DNA from: Deinococcus metalli
Lineage (GTDB): Bacteria; Deinococcota; Deinococci; Deinococcales; Deinococcaceae
DNA length: 64,000 nt
Direction: 5' to 3'
NCBI RefSeq assembly: GCF_014201805.1
Contig: NZ_JACHFK010000007.1
Location: 1-64,000 of the forward strand
The translations under genes were made by a program, and so were the position numbers. The notes under the pieces were generated by a model that worked only from the letters and a program-made list of their open reading frames with translations, had not been told where the DNA came from and did no database searches. Positions 10,829 through 26,459 of the stretch are shown piece by piece. How positions within the stretch are numbered: position 1 is the first letter of the stretch; every line of letters starts with the position of its first letter.

Positions 10829-11938
10829 ATGCCCCGCCCCGCCCGCCCTGCCCGACCCCCCGCCGCCCGGTCCGGGGCCGACCGCCCCCACGGCACCGGC
10901 CGCAAGGCCAGCCGGCCCAAGGTGGACCACCGCACCCGCCAGAAAGCGCACGAGTACGAACTCGACGCCCTGAGCGGGCTGGAGCGCGTCGCGGAGACGG
11001 AACTCGCTGCCGTGCCGCTGGCGCGCGATATCCGCGGCCCGCGCTTCTGGTATCCCGGCGACCCCGAACGCCTCACCCGCATGAAGAGCGTGGTGGCGGT
11101 GTACCGTATCCAGACCTGGGACGTGCCCCGCCCGCGCGGTCTGCTCGGCAACCAGCAGCTCGGGGAACTCACCGAGTACCTGCGCAGCGTCGTGGAGGTC
11201 GGCGGCCACACGTCCTTCCGCCTGGGCGCGGCCGGCAAGGAGTCCAGCGTCATGCAGCGGCTGGCCGAGGAACTCCAGCAGGGCCTGAACCTGCCCCATG
11301 ACCCGGAGACCGGCGAACTGCTGATCCGGCTGCGTCCGGAGCTGGATGGTCCCGGCTGGGACGTGCTGGCCCGCATCACCCCGAAACCGCTGTCGGCGCG
11401 GCCGTGGCGGGTGTGCAACCTGCACGGCGGCCTGAACGCCACCATCGCCTACGCCGTGCACAAGCTCGCCGGGCAGCGCGACGTGGACCGGATCTTCAAC
11501 CCCATGAGCGGCAGCGGCACCCTGCTGATCGAGCGCGCCCTGATGGGCCCCAGCGACGCGATGGTCGGCGTGGACGCCAGCCAGGCCGCCGTGGACTGCG
11601 CGCGGGCGAACATCCACGCCGCGAAAAAGGACATCGAGGTCGCGTGCCTGGACGCCCTGCACACCGGCCTGCCGGCCCGCTCCTTCGACCTGGTCGTTGC
11701 CGACCTCCCGTGGGGCGACGCGGTGGGCAGCCACGTGGACAACGAGGTGCTGTATCCCGCCTTCCTGACAGAGATGCACCGCCTGACCAGCAAGCAGGGC
11801 CGCCTGGCCGTCATCACGCACGAGATCAGGATGTTCGAGCGGGTGTTGCAGGATCAGCAGAAATGGCACGCGCAGGAACTGTTGCAGGTCGCCAGCGGCG
11901 GCCACCACCCGAAGGTCTACCTGCTGCACCGGCGGTAG
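10829..11938 (+). CDS. THUMP-type SAM-dependent RNA methyltransferase (TrmN/Trm14-like)
   Basis: 369 residues. A basic proline-rich head of about 45 residues precedes a THUMP-like region (about 50-170). The class I methyltransferase domain has motif I NPMSGSGTLLIERAL, an acidic SAM-contact VGVDASQ, and catalytic motif IV ADLPWGD. This combination resembles the tRNA guanine-N2 methyltransferase TrmN of Thermus and archaeal Trm14. The RNA target is inferred from the family; rRNA is possible. TATACT ends 8 nt before ATG 10829 (leaderless). A small unknown gene follows 6 nt after the stop. Confidence 0.82.
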   Translation: MPRPARPARPPAARSGADRPHGTGRKASRPKVDHRTRQKAHEYELDALSGLERVAETELAAVPLARDIRGPRFWYPGDPERLTRMKSVVAVYRIQTWDVPRPRGLLGNQQLGELTEYLRSVVEVGGHTSFRLGAAGKESSVMQRLAEELQQGLNLPHDPETGELLIRLRPELDGPGWDVLARITPKPLSARPWRVCNLHGGLNATIAYAVHKLAGQRDVDRIFNPMSGSGTLLIERALMGPSDAMVGVDASQAAVDCARANIHAAKKDIEVACLDALHTGLPARSFDLVVADLPWGDAVGSHVDNEVLYPAFLTEMHRLTSKQGRLAVITHEIRMFERVLQDQQKWHAQELLQVASGGHHPKVYLLHRR

Positions 11939-11944
11939 AAGACG

Positions 11945-12226
11945 GTGCGGGCGCGGGTCGTGAGCGCATGGTGGTTCCAGACCCGCGAGGTCTGGGCCGT
12001 CGAGATTGACGATCTGGAGGGCCTCTTCAGGGGTGGTCAGCAGGTGACCTTCACGCTGGAAGACGAGACGGCGGGGCCGTTTCTGATCCGCAGCGTCGAG
12101 ATGTCCGATCACCGTCTCGAAGGGACATCCTATGTCGCCCTGACCATCCAGGCCGCCCGCAAACGGGGGCTCGACCGCTTCATCCATGGCGTCGTCGAGG
12201 CGACCGATCCACAGACGATGACGTGA
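11945..12226 (+). CDS. hypothetical small protein
   Basis: 93 residues if the GTG at 11945 is used; a GTG at 11960 is equally possible. Not recognised. The composition (alternating hydrophobic and charged stretches such as VTFTLEDETAGPFLIRSVEM) suggests a compact beta-rich fold without membrane segments or signal peptide. It lies 6 nt downstream of the methyltransferase gene and is probably translated from the same transcript. GC3-rich codon use matches the neighbours, which supports it as a real gene. Confidence 0.6.
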   Translation: MRARVVSAWWFQTREVWAVEIDDLEGLFRGGQQVTFTLEDETAGPFLIRSVEMSDHRLEGTSYVALTIQAARKRGLDRFIHGVVEATDPQTMT

Positions 12227-12336
12227 TCTTCATGCTGTCCGGGGGCCGTGCCCGTTTCGGGTCACCGGGCGTTCATGTGCGTGTGGATCGCGCCGCCGAC
12301 GCGGTGAGGATCATGGAGCACGGGGCAGGAGGAGCC

Positions 12337-12816
12337 ATGACGGAAGCGGTCGCGGCCGCGCGGCGGCGCTGGGTGCGGGGCGGGGTGCTGCTGGGCGTGG
12401 GCCTGGGCGGACTGTTCGACGGTATCGTGCTGCACCAGATCCTGCAGTGGCACCACCTGCTCAGCAGCGACCACCCCCCGGACACCGTGCGCTCCCTTCA
12501 GCTCAACACCCTGTGGGACGGCCTGTTTCATGCGGCGGCGGCCACGTGCACGGTGCTCGGCATCTTCTCGGTGTGGAGCGGCACCCGTGTCGGCCGGCCG
12601 GTCACGTGGCGCACCTCGGCGCTGGTCGGGACGCTGCTGTTCGGCTGGGGGCTGTTCAACGTCGTTGAGGGCGTGATCGACCATCACCTGCTGGGGCTGC
12701 ACCACGTCCGCCCCGGCCCGCATCAGGTCGCCTACGACGTGGGCTTCCTGGCGTGGGGCGCCGTCATGCTGCTGGTCGGCTGGCGGCTGATGGAGCGCCG
12801 GCGTCCGGCGCCGTGA
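12337..12816 (+). CDS. DUF2243 family membrane protein
   Basis: 159 residues with four predicted membrane helices. The first region, GVGLGGLFDGIVLHQILQWHHL, and the later FNVVEGVIDHHLLGLHHVRPG are characteristic of DUF2243. The His clusters within or next to membrane helices resemble heme- or metal-binding membrane proteins, but no function is established. The start is ATG 12337 with a strong AGGAGG ribosome site. The gene is 110 nt downstream of the small unknown gene and is followed closely by the Gfo/Idh/MocA oxidoreductase, which has its own promoter. Confidence 0.83.
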   Translation: MTEAVAAARRRWVRGGVLLGVGLGGLFDGIVLHQILQWHHLLSSDHPPDTVRSLQLNTLWDGLFHAAAATCTVLGIFSVWSGTRVGRPVTWRTSALVGTLLFGWGLFNVVEGVIDHHLLGLHHVRPGPHQVAYDVGFLAWGAVMLLVGWRLMERRRPAP

Positions 12817-12839
12817 CCGGATGCCCTACCCTGTGCGGC

Positions 12840-13826
12840 ATGACCACCTTCCGCTGGGGCATCCTGGGCGCGGCCCGGATCGCGAACCGTCTCGTTCCCG
12901 CCTTCCGCGCCGCGGGCGGTGAAGTCGTGGCGGTCGGCGCGCGGGACGCCGCGTCCGCACACGCGCAGGCGTTCTCGGACAGGTGGGGCGTGCCCGTGGT
13001 GGGCGGCTACCAGGACGTGCTGGACAGTGACGTGGACGCCGTGTACATCCCGCTGCCGAACGACCTGCACCTGCCCTGGACGGTGGCCGCGCTGCGCGCC
13101 GGCAAGCACGTCCTGACCGAGAAGCCCTACACCCTGGACGCCGCCCAGGCCCGGGAGATCGCGGCCGTGGCGGCCCAGACCGGCAAGGCGGCCATGGAGG
13201 CCTTCGCGCCGCGGTTCCATCCGTTCCTGCTGCGGGTCCGTGAGATCGTGCGGTCGGGGGAACTGGGCGAGGTGCGCGTGGTTCGCAGTGCCTACGGCTT
13301 CAGCCTGCAGAACGCGGGCGATATCCGCTGGGACGCCACGAAGGGCGGCGGGGCGCTGTACGACGTGGGCACGTACTGCGTGAACACCACCCGCCTGCTG
13401 CTGGGTGAACCGCACGCGGCGACCGCCCAGGCCCGCTGGACACCCGGCGGCGTGGACCTGGGCCTGAGCGGCACGCTGGAGTACGCGGGCGCGCTCGTCA
13501 CGCTCGACTGCGGCTTCGACTGGGGCAGTCCCGACACGCAGCGTCTGACGATCATCGGCACGCGCGGCACGCTGGACGCTGGCCGCGTGTCCAGCCCGCC
13601 CGACGGGGAGCCGGTCACCCTGACGATCCGCACCGCGGACGGCCCGCGCGAGGAATCGTGCCCGGCCGCCGACGCCTACACGCTGATGGCCACGCACTTC
13701 CAGCAGGCCGCGCAGGGCGTGGTGCCGCCCCTCTACCCGCCCGACGACGCCGTGGCCCAGATGCGCGTGCTGGACGCGCTGTACGAATCGGCGCGGACGG
13801 GGAGAAGGATCGACCTTCAGTCCTGA
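12840..13826 (+). CDS. Gfo/Idh/MocA family NAD(P)-dependent oxidoreductase
   Basis: 328 residues. The N-terminal Rossmann fold is GILGAARIANRLVPAF, with the family EKPYTLD motif near residue 100 and a C-terminal alpha/beta domain including RWDATKGGGALYDVGTYCVN. Such enzymes oxidise or reduce sugars and cyclitols. Substrate is unknown; the closest annotated relatives of this shape are glucose-fructose oxidoreductase-like and dihydrodiol dehydrogenase-like proteins. TACCCT ends 7 nt before ATG 12840. It converges with the small comEC-coupled gene, 16 nt between stops. Confidence 0.88.
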   Translation: MTTFRWGILGAARIANRLVPAFRAAGGEVVAVGARDAASAHAQAFSDRWGVPVVGGYQDVLDSDVDAVYIPLPNDLHLPWTVAALRAGKHVLTEKPYTLDAAQAREIAAVAAQTGKAAMEAFAPRFHPFLLRVREIVRSGELGEVRVVRSAYGFSLQNAGDIRWDATKGGGALYDVGTYCVNTTRLLLGEPHAATAQARWTPGGVDLGLSGTLEYAGALVTLDCGFDWGSPDTQRLTIIGTRGTLDAGRVSSPPDGEPVTLTIRTADGPREESCPAADAYTLMATHFQQAAQGVVPPLYPPDDAVAQMRVLDALYESARTGRRIDLQS

Positions 13827-13842
13827 TCCGCGAGCCGCACGG

Positions 13843-14241
13843 TCAGGTGCCGGACGAGGTGATCGACGTGATCGCCCCAGTGGATGCCCTCAGGAGCAGC
13901 GCCTTCTGAATGTCTCCAGCGATGTCGACCAGGTCGTCGATAGCGTCCCCGACGCTTTCCGTGGACTCGGTGATGTCCGGGTGGTGCGTATCCCCGTCAT
14001 AGAAGCCGAGTTCGGGCCACTGGGGGCCGATGGTTCCGCGGAGGGTGTCATCTGCCGGTTGCGGCTCGACGTCGTCCAGCCAGCGGATGCGTGTCGGCAG
14101 GCGCCTCACGACAGCGCGCAGGCGCAGCAGTTCGTGGCGCAGCCTGGACAGGGACGCGCCTTTTCGCTCCACGATCAGATTCAGCGTCTGGTGGGCCTGT
14201 GCGAGGACCTCCTGTTCAGCCAGCTTCCTCCCGCGCCTCAC
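13843..14241 (-). CDS. hypothetical protein translationally coupled to comEC
   Basis: About 132 residues from the GTG at 14241, which overlaps the comEC stop (GTGA). An alternative GTG at 14253 would give 136. Not recognised. The N-terminal half is strongly helical and basic ([33 protein letters not shown]), then a turn region ([19 protein letters not shown]) and a C-terminal helix ([20 protein letters not shown]). No signal peptide or membrane helix is visible. The reading frame stays open well beyond the start inside comEC, so conventional calling could assign a wrong, much longer start. Its place in the comEA-comEC operon suggests a cytoplasmic partner in DNA uptake, but that is inference only. 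Confidence 0.6.
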   Translation of the reverse strand: MRRGRKLAEQEVLAQAHQTLNLIVERKGASLSRLRHELLRLRAVVRRLPTRIRWLDDVEPQPADDTLRGTIGPQWPELGFYDGDTHHPDITESTESVGDAIDDLVDIAGDIQKALLLRASTGAITSITSSGT

Positions 14242-16439
14242 GGAATCGGCCACGTGATCGTGCCCATCTGATCGGTGCGCCACACCTTCACGCCGGCGGC
14301 GGCCAGCCGGTTCAGGACGTCCGGGTTGGGGTGTCCGTAGGTGTTGCGCCCCACGCTGATCACGGCGTCTTTCGGGGTCGTCTGCACGAGAAAGGCGGCG
14401 CCTGTGCTGAAGCGGCTGCCGTGGTGCGCGGTCTTGAGCAGGTCGAGGTGGCCCAGACCGATCATGTCCTCGGCGGGGTCCGGCAGGTCGCCCAGGATGG
14501 CGGTGCTCCAGCCGCGCGACTCCAGCTTGATGGCCACGGAGTTGTCGTTGTCGGCCGTGCTCCACACATTCCCCGGCGGCCACAGGACGGTCAGGGTGGC
14601 GTCGCTGGCGCTGACGCGGTCGCCACGCCGAACCTCGCGCACCGGAACGCGGCGTTCGCGGGCGGCGGCGAGCACCGCGTCCAGCACGGGGTCGCCCACC
14701 TTGCGCTGCCCGATCCACAGTTCCCCGACCGGCACGGCGCGCAGGACGCTGGCGAGGCCCTCGATATGGTCGGTATCGGCGTGGGTGGCAACCGCCACGT
14801 CCAGCGTCCGCACGCCCAGGGCGCGCAGGGCGGGCACGACCGCCTTGCCGCCCACGTCGTAGTCCGAGCCCACCGAGCCGCCAGCATCGACCAGAATGGT
14901 CAGACCCGGCACGCGGATCAGTGTGCCGTCGCCCTGCCCGACGTCCAGAAAGACGATGTCGCGCGGCGGGTGCAGCCGGGCCGGCAGCGCGGTCATCAGG
15001 GCACACACGAGCACGGTGCCCAGCACGGCCGGCAGCCGGACGCGGCCCAGCAGCCACAGCACGCCGGCCAGGGCACTGACCGCGTACGCGATCATGCCGG
15101 CAGGGGAGACGGTGCCCCACGGCAGCACCGGGAACTGCCCGGCGGTGCGCGCGACCCACAGCAGCGCGTCGGCCAGCACGCCGTTCAGCAGGTTCAGCGG
15201 TGCGGCGGCCGGCCCCAGCAGTCCGGCCACGAAACCGGCGGGCACCAGCACTGCCATGATCGGCGCGGCGAGCAGGTTGGCGGGCAGGCCCACCAGCGGC
15301 AACTGCCCGAAGGTGCCCGCGATGACCGGCAGCGTGGCGAGTTCCGCCAGCACCGTCGCGCTCAGGGCGGCGCGCAGCCCGTGGGGCCACGTGGCCGGCA
15401 GGCGGTCGGCGGCGCGCCCGGCCAGGGTCAGCGCCAGCACCGCCAGGAACGACAGCTGGAAGCCGATGTCCAGCAGCCACAGCGGGAACAGCAGCACGCA
15501 CACCAGGGCCGCCAGCGCGGTCAGTCCGGTGGGATCGACCCGGCCGCGCCCGACCGCCAGGGCGATCAGCACCACAAAGCCCATGATCACCGCGCGGGTG
15601 ATGCTGGGCGACAGCCCGACCAGCCACAGGTACCCGAGCAGCAGCGCGGCGGGCAGGCCGTAGCGCCACCCGGGCGGCGCGCCCCGCCACGCCAGCAGCC
15701 AGACCAGCACCCCGGTGATCAGCGCGACGTTCTGCCCCGACAGCGCCATCAGGTGCGCGAGCCCGGCGCGGTTAAAGGCGTCCCGCACGGCGTACCCCTC
15801 CGCGAAGTCCTCGCGGCCGATGTCGCTGCGGTCGCCCAGCTCGACGGCCTGCATCAGCGCGGCCTCGCGCGGCCCGAGCCCGGCGGTCAGGCCCTGGCGG
15901 AACCACCCGCGCACGCCGCCCTCGCGGCCGCTCTGGCGCAGGCGCGCCCCGACCAGCACGGCCGTGGGTGTGGGCAGGAACACGCCGCCCTGGGCGCGCA
16001 GCCACGCGGCCTGATCAAAACCGCCGGGCGTGCGCCGGCCCTCCGGGGCGATCAGCCGCCCGCTGACGCGGATGTGGCCGGGGCGGGCCAGCGGCCTGGG
16101 CGCGACGGCCACCCGTGCCCGGGGGTCGCTGAGGGTCAGGAACTGACCGTCCCACTGGCCGTCCAGCGTGACCTGCGCGCCCAGCCACGGGCGCAGCGGA
16201 TCGGGCCGCGACGTGACCACGTGCGCCGACCCGAACCCCGCCGCCGCGCCCGCCAGCGCCAGCAGGGCCAGGGCCGGCCGGGCATCCCACATGGCCAGCA
16301 ACGCGCCGCCCAGCACGCTCAGCGCGCCCCACCACACGCCCAGGTCGAGCTGGACGCCGCCGATCACGCCCAGCACCGCGATCACGGGCCACGCCACCCG
16401 GCCGCTGGCCCGCGGCGGGGCGCCGGACGCGGGGAGCAT
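14238..16439 (-). CDS. comEC: ComEC/Rec2 DNA-uptake channel protein
   Basis: 733 residues with many membrane helices. The competence domain contains [20 protein letters not shown] and [14 protein letters not shown]. The C-terminal metallo-beta-lactamase-like part has [24 protein letters not shown] and [11 protein letters not shown], with metal-binding His/Asp residues intact. It forms the inner-membrane channel for single-stranded DNA during transformation, and the beta-lactamase domain is thought to degrade the non-imported strand. ATG 16439 overlaps the comEA stop (TGATG), so it is coupled to comEA. It is near the family's usual length. Natural competence is known in Deinococcus. Confidence 0.94.
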   Translation of the reverse strand: MLPASGAPPRASGRVAWPVIAVLGVIGGVQLDLGVWWGALSVLGGALLAMWDARPALALLALAGAAAGFGSAHVVTSRPDPLRPWLGAQVTLDGQWDGQFLTLSDPRARVAVAPRPLARPGHIRVSGRLIAPEGRRTPGGFDQAAWLRAQGGVFLPTPTAVLVGARLRQSGREGGVRGWFRQGLTAGLGPREAALMQAVELGDRSDIGREDFAEGYAVRDAFNRAGLAHLMALSGQNVALITGVLVWLLAWRGAPPGWRYGLPAALLLGYLWLVGLSPSITRAVIMGFVVLIALAVGRGRVDPTGLTALAALVCVLLFPLWLLDIGFQLSFLAVLALTLAGRAADRLPATWPHGLRAALSATVLAELATLPVIAGTFGQLPLVGLPANLLAAPIMAVLVPAGFVAGLLGPAAAPLNLLNGVLADALLWVARTAGQFPVLPWGTVSPAGMIAYAVSALAGVLWLLGRVRLPAVLGTVLVCALMTALPARLHPPRDIVFLDVGQGDGTLIRVPGLTILVDAGGSVGSDYDVGGKAVVPALRALGVRTLDVAVATHADTDHIEGLASVLRAVPVGELWIGQRKVGDPVLDAVLAAARERRVPVREVRRGDRVSASDATLTVLWPPGNVWSTADNDNSVAIKLESRGWSTAILGDLPDPAEDMIGLGHLDLLKTAHHGSRFSTGAAFLVQTTPKDAVISVGRNTYGHPNPDVLNRLAAAGVKVWRTDQMGTITWPIP

Positions 16440-16816
16440 CAGTACGTGACCAGCGGCGTCAGGAGTTTCATGGTCGTGGCCCCCACGCCCTTCACACGGT
16501 CGAGGTCGGCCAGCGAGCGGTACGGGCGGCCCGCGATGATCTTCCGCGCCAGGCTCGGGCCGACCTTCGGCAGCGCCTCGAGCTGTTCCTCGCTGGCTGT
16601 GTTCAGGTTCACCCTCCCGGAGATCAGCGGGGTGATGCTGCGGGTGGTCGGGTACGTCGCCGGCTCGGCGGCGGTCGCCGTGATCGCCGGCAGGGCTGTG
16701 CGTGTCACGGTCGGCACGTGTGGGCGCGGCCACACCGCAGGGCCCAGCGTCAGCCCCGCGACGAGCAGCACGCCGGCGCCCAGCACAACCGACCACGGCA
16801 GCCCGGAAATGATCAC
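16439..16816 (-). CDS. comEA: ComEA-type helix-hairpin-helix DNA receptor
   Basis: 125 residues. One N-terminal membrane anchor (about 6-27) and a Thr/Pro-rich linker precede the C-terminal HhH domain, with [21 protein letters not shown] and a second hairpin around [12 protein letters not shown]. This periplasmic dsDNA receptor hands DNA to ComEC, whose gene overlaps downstream. It starts with GTG at 16816; TAGAAT on the minus strand ends 6 nt before it, so the operon is probably leaderless. The size matches short ComEA proteins with the linker between anchor and DNA-binding domain. Confidence 0.93.
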   Translation of the reverse strand: MIISGLPWSVVLGAGVLLVAGLTLGPAVWPRPHVPTVTRTALPAITATAAEPATYPTTRSITPLISGRVNLNTASEEQLEALPKVGPSLARKIIAGRPYRSLADLDRVKGVGATTMKLLTPLVTY

Positions 16817-16945
16817 CCGGTCATTCTAGAAGTGGGGTCGGCTTTGCCGGAACGCATATGAGCGCCCGGCGCCCCCCACTTGACGAGCGCTTCATGTGCC
16901 GCCGGGGGGGCCGCCCGTCGCCCGGAGGGCTGTTATGCTGCGGGC

Positions 16946-17107
16946 ATGGTTCCGGACGACACCCATGGTCAAACGCACGAGCGCCTCACGTGGGCGCTGG
17001 TGGTGATCGCCGTCGGCGCGATCATCGGGATCGGCACGGCCGCGGCCCTGCTCGCCCGCAAAGGCCGCCCTCTGCCGGACGACCCGGACGCCCCGCTGTT
17101 CATCTGA
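16946..17107 (+). CDS. small single-pass membrane protein (53 residues)
   Basis: A 53-residue ORF that is short enough to be missed by routine calling. It has a polar His-rich head (PDDTHGQTHER), one clear membrane helix at about 16-40 (LVVIAVGAIIGIGTAAALLA) and a short polar tail. TATGCT ends exactly 6 nt before ATG 16946, the same leaderless arrangement as many genes here, which supports expression. It is divergent from the comEA operon and convergent with rarA. No family was recognised. Confidence 0.65.
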   Translation: MVPDDTHGQTHERLTWALVVIAVGAIIGIGTAAALLARKGRPLPDDPDAPLFI

Positions 17108-17173
17108 GTGCCGCCCTGCCGCCCGGGTGGTGGCCACGCTGAGAGCCCCGCCGGCTGTGCGCGGGCGCTCGTT

Positions 17174-18463
<1,290 letters not shown>

Positions 18464-18547
18464 GCGCCCAAGGATACGGGGGCGGCCGGGCGGGGATGGG
18501 ATGCGCGCTCAGGTTCTTCGGCGGCGGTCACGCGGCACAATGCCGGC

Positions 18548-18829
18548 ATGGACTTCCAGACCTTTGAGCATCAGGTGCGCCTCGCGGCGTTTCCACCGGG
18601 CGTGCGGGTGAGCGCCCACCCCGAGGGCGCCGGCTGGACGCTGCGCGCGGCGAGCGAGGACGGCCGCGCGGGCCTGAACCTGCTCCTGACCGACGGCGCG
18701 GCCGACATGTACGGCGAGGGCCCGGCCTTCAGCGCGGCGCTCGCGCGGCTACGTCAGGCGGCCGTGGCGGGCCTGCCGCCCGTTCGGCCGGACGGAACGC
18801 TGGACCAGCTGGTGTTCGTGCGGGACTGA
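18548..18829 (+). CDS. hypothetical small protein
   Basis: 93 residues, not recognised. No signal peptide or membrane helix is seen; the sequence is mixed alpha/beta with a distinct [20 protein letters not shown] core. CACAAT ends 6 nt before the ATG, a one-base variant of the leaderless -10 seen in neighbours. The protein-coding GC pattern agrees with adjacent genes. It is followed 31 nt later by the DUF885-like gene, which has its own -10 box. Function unknown. Confidence 0.6.
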   Translation: MDFQTFEHQVRLAAFPPGVRVSAHPEGAGWTLRAASEDGRAGLNLLLTDGAADMYGEGPAFSAALARLRQAAVAGLPPVRPDGTLDQLVFVRD

Positions 18830-18860
18830 CACGGCGGGCGCCGCCGTCTATCCTGCCCGG

Positions 18861-20069
<1,209 letters not shown>

Positions 20070-20080
20070 ACTCCGGACCT

Positions 20081-22036
<1,956 letters not shown>

Positions 22037-22153
22037 GCGGCGCGGGGGGGCGGCTTCGTCAGCTCCCTTTCAACCTCCGCTTAACCGCCCGCCGTAGACT
22101 CGGGGTATTCGTCGGCCCGCCCGGCCCCGCCGCTTTTCCCCCAAGGAGTCCAT

Positions 22154-22459
22154 ATGCCCAACATCGGTGCCCCCGAACTGATCATGATCCTGATCGTCGC
22201 CCTGATCGTCTTCGGGCCGCGCAAGCTGCCGGAACTCGGCAAGTCGCTGGGCGCCGGCCTGCGCGAATTCCGCCGCAGCACCCAGGGCCTCAAGGAGGAG
22301 CTGGAGGGCAGCCTGCGCGACGCGCCCACCCCGCCCGGCGCGGCCCCCGTGCAGACCATCCACGTGCCCACCGTGCAGCCCGCGGCCGTCACCCCGGCCG
22401 CCGTGACGCCCCAGGCCGTCACGCCCCCGGCGACCGAACCGGCCGACCGCGCCGGCTGA
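22154..22459 (+). CDS. tatA: Sec-independent (Tat) translocase subunit TatA
   Basis: 101 residues: short N-terminal membrane helix (APELIMILIVALIVFGPRKL), the FGPxKLPELGKSLG motif, then the amphipathic helix (LREFRRSTQGLKEEL) and a Pro/Thr/Ala-rich tail with repeated VTP units. TatA oligomers form the pore for folded proteins bearing twin-arginine signals; a likely substrate, the TRRQLLRV phosphoesterase, is encoded at 58764. It has an AAGGAG ribosome site and a TAGACT -10 box at 22095, giving a short leader, unlike its leaderless neighbours. No tatC is adjacent. Confidence 0.93.
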   Translation: MPNIGAPELIMILIVALIVFGPRKLPELGKSLGAGLREFRRSTQGLKEELEGSLRDAPTPPGAAPVQTIHVPTVQPAAVTPAAVTPQAVTPPATEPADRAG

Positions 22460-22537
22460 CCGGGGATTTTGTTCGGCGGCCCAGCCGGCGACGGTGTGGG
22501 CCGCATGCCGTTGTGGAGCGGCGCGTACAGTGGGGGC

Positions 22538-23404
22538 ATGCGCTCCTTCTGGACAGCCGTGCTCGGCGGCGCCGCCCTGCTGGGGGCGCTCACCTCGTGC
22601 CGCAGCGCGTCGCCCGCAAACCCCTTCGTCACCGGCCGCACGTGGAACATCGCGCACCAGGGCGGGGAAGCACTGTGGCCCAGCAACACCATGACCGCGT
22701 TCCGGAACGCCGCCGCGCTGGGCGTGGACATGCTCGACATGGACATGCACGTGACCACGGACGGCGCGCTGGTGCTGTCGCACGACGACACCCTGGACCG
22801 CCTGACCGACACGCGCGGCAGGATCACCGCCATGACGCTGGCGGAGGTGCTCAGGGCCGACGCCGGCTACGCCCTGAGCGTGGACGGCGGCCAGACCTTC
22901 CCCTTCCGCGGCCAGGGCGTGCGCGTGGGCCAGCTCAGTGAAGTGCTCGCCGCGTTCCCGGACCGCCCCCTGACCATCGAGATCAAGGAGGCGCAGCCCA
23001 GCGTCGCCGCGCCCTTCTGCACGGCCCTGCGGGACGCGGGCGTGACGCCGCGCGTGATCGTCGCCAGCTTCAGCGACCAGGCCATGCGCGAGTTCCGCGC
23101 CGCGTGTCCGGAGGTCATGACCAGCATGACCGAGTCGGAACTGCGCCCGCTGGTGCTGCTGGGCAAGGTGGGCCTGTCGCGGCTGGCCCCGCTGCCGGGC
23201 CGCGCCGCGCAGGTGCCGGTGCGCGCCGGCGGCATCACGGTGGTCACGCCGGGCTTCGTGCGCGCCATGCACGCGCGCGGTGTGGCGGTGCAGGTCTGGA
23301 CGATCAACGACGCAGCCGAGATGCGCCGCCTGGTGGCCATGGGCGTGGACGGCATCTTCACGGACCGCCCGGATGTGCTGAAGACGGTGCTCGCGCCGCC
23401 TTAA
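22538..23404 (+). CDS. glycerophosphodiester phosphodiesterase family lipoprotein
   Basis: 288 residues. A lipoprotein signal ends in LTSC (Cys about 21). The GDPD barrel follows, with NIAHQGGEALWPSNT instead of the usual HRGxxxxxPENT, metal-site segment DMLDMDMHVTTDG (family consensus ELDV), LSHDDTLDRLTD with the conserved His, and IEIKEAQ. It should hydrolyse glycerophosphodiesters at the cell envelope, releasing glycerol-3-phosphate. The Arg-to-Gln and Glu-to-Asp changes at the active site are conservative but could alter activity. TACAGT ends 6 nt before ATG 22538. Confidence 0.87.
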   Translation: MRSFWTAVLGGAALLGALTSCRSASPANPFVTGRTWNIAHQGGEALWPSNTMTAFRNAAALGVDMLDMDMHVTTDGALVLSHDDTLDRLTDTRGRITAMTLAEVLRADAGYALSVDGGQTFPFRGQGVRVGQLSEVLAAFPDRPLTIEIKEAQPSVAAPFCTALRDAGVTPRVIVASFSDQAMREFRAACPEVMTSMTESELRPLVLLGKVGLSRLAPLPGRAAQVPVRAGGITVVTPGFVRAMHARGVAVQVWTINDAAEMRRLVAMGVDGIFTDRPDVLKTVLAPP

Positions 23405-23432
23405 GCGTGCGGCCGCCCCGTAGACTCTGCGG

Positions 23433-24458
23433 GTGAAGCGCCCCTTCCGAGTTCTCGTTCCCGTTCTCCTGAGCACCGCGAGCGCCCACGCGCAGCTGTG
23501 GCAGACGCCGCAGGCCACCGCCGGACAGGCGATCCTGAAGGGCTACACGCCGGCCGGCCCGGCTCCGACTGGCGCCGTATTCACGCGCGGCGGCTCGACC
23601 GTGCGGCTGGACGTGGCGGGCGGCGTGGTCGTGGGCGTTTACACCGAGGCGGGCAGCCTGGCTGACCTGGCGCGCGGCATCGGCGCAGGCTGGGGGCTCG
23701 CGGAGGCCGACCTGGCGACGCTTCAGGCGAACCTCGCGGCGCCCCGGGTGCTCGCCGCCGCGAAGGACGGCTTCGTGGACACGACCGACGACGGCGCGAC
23801 CGACCTCATCGCCATGAAGTCCAGCGGCGACGGCCCGAAGACCCGGTACGCGGCCTACGTGGCCGTGAAGGTCTGGCCGGACAGTGCGTTCCCCGGCACG
23901 AAGAACGTGACCGGCAGCGCGGCCGCCCCCGACACCCTGCGGATCTTCAGCGACTTCCAGTGCCCGTACTGCCGCCAGATGTGGGACCGCTCCGGCCGGA
24001 GCTGGGAGGCCGCGCCGGACGCCTACCGCACCTACCACTACCAGTTCCCACTGGGCATGCACCGCAACGCCGCGGCCGCCGCCGAGGCCAGCGAGTGCGC
24101 CGGCGCTCAGGGCAGGTTCTGGCCCTACGCGGACGCCCTGTTCACCGCCTACGACGCCTGGACGCCGCTAGACCCGAAGGACGTCACCGCGCCGTTTACC
24201 ACCTACGCGCAGGCCGCCGGCCTCGACACCGCCGCCTTCACGGCCTGCCTGAACGCGCACACGTATAAGAGCAGCATCGACGCGCAGATCAAGGCCGGGA
24301 TCGCCGTGGGCGTTCAGGGCACCCCGACCGTGTACCTGAACGGCGTGAAGCTGAAGAACTCCGCGGACGCCGCCGAACTCGCCCGCGTCCACGCCGCCAC
24401 GACCGCTGTGCCCGGCGCCGCCACGCTGATCGAAGCGCGGCTGAAGCTGTTCCGGTAA
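23433..24458 (+). CDS. secreted DsbA-family thioredoxin-like protein
   Basis: 341 residues with a Sec signal peptide (to about residue 20, ASAHA). An N-terminal domain of about 150 residues of unknown fold precedes a DsbA/thioredoxin domain with redox motif FQCPYCRQMW near residue 175. The domain has an inserted helical part and the cis-Pro loop VQGTPTVYLNG. It likely forms or isomerises disulfides in exported proteins, including perhaps Cys-containing pilins encoded in this window. GTG start; TAGACT ends 6 nt before it. A 14-bp hairpin separates it from the convergent thrS gene. Confidence 0.86.
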   Translation: MKRPFRVLVPVLLSTASAHAQLWQTPQATAGQAILKGYTPAGPAPTGAVFTRGGSTVRLDVAGGVVVGVYTEAGSLADLARGIGAGWGLAEADLATLQANLAAPRVLAAAKDGFVDTTDDGATDLIAMKSSGDGPKTRYAAYVAVKVWPDSAFPGTKNVTGSAAAPDTLRIFSDFQCPYCRQMWDRSGRSWEAAPDAYRTYHYQFPLGMHRNAAAAAEASECAGAQGRFWPYADALFTAYDAWTPLDPKDVTAPFTTYAQAAGLDTAAFTACLNAHTYKSSIDAQIKAGIAVGVQGTPTVYLNGVKLKNSADAAELARVHAATTAVPGAATLIEARLKLFR

Positions 24459-24465
24459 CCCAACG

Positions 24466-24501
24466 AGCACGCCGCCCCCAGTCAAGCGGGGGCGGCGTGC
24501 T
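24466..24501. terminator. bidirectional hairpin between convergent genes
   Basis: A perfect 14-bp inverted repeat (24466-24479 with 24488-24501, loop of 8) lies between the stops of the DsbA-like gene and thrS. There is no long T-run on either side, so it could act as a weak terminator or as an mRNA 3'-end stabiliser for both transcripts. Confidence 0.7.
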
Positions 24502-24509
24502 TGAGTGCC

Positions 24510-26459
<1,950 letters not shown>

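Noticed and set aside
14091..16829. 912-codon plus-strand open frame rich in Gln, His and Arg
   Set aside because: Antisense of comEC/comEA; no start signal and no plausible fold.
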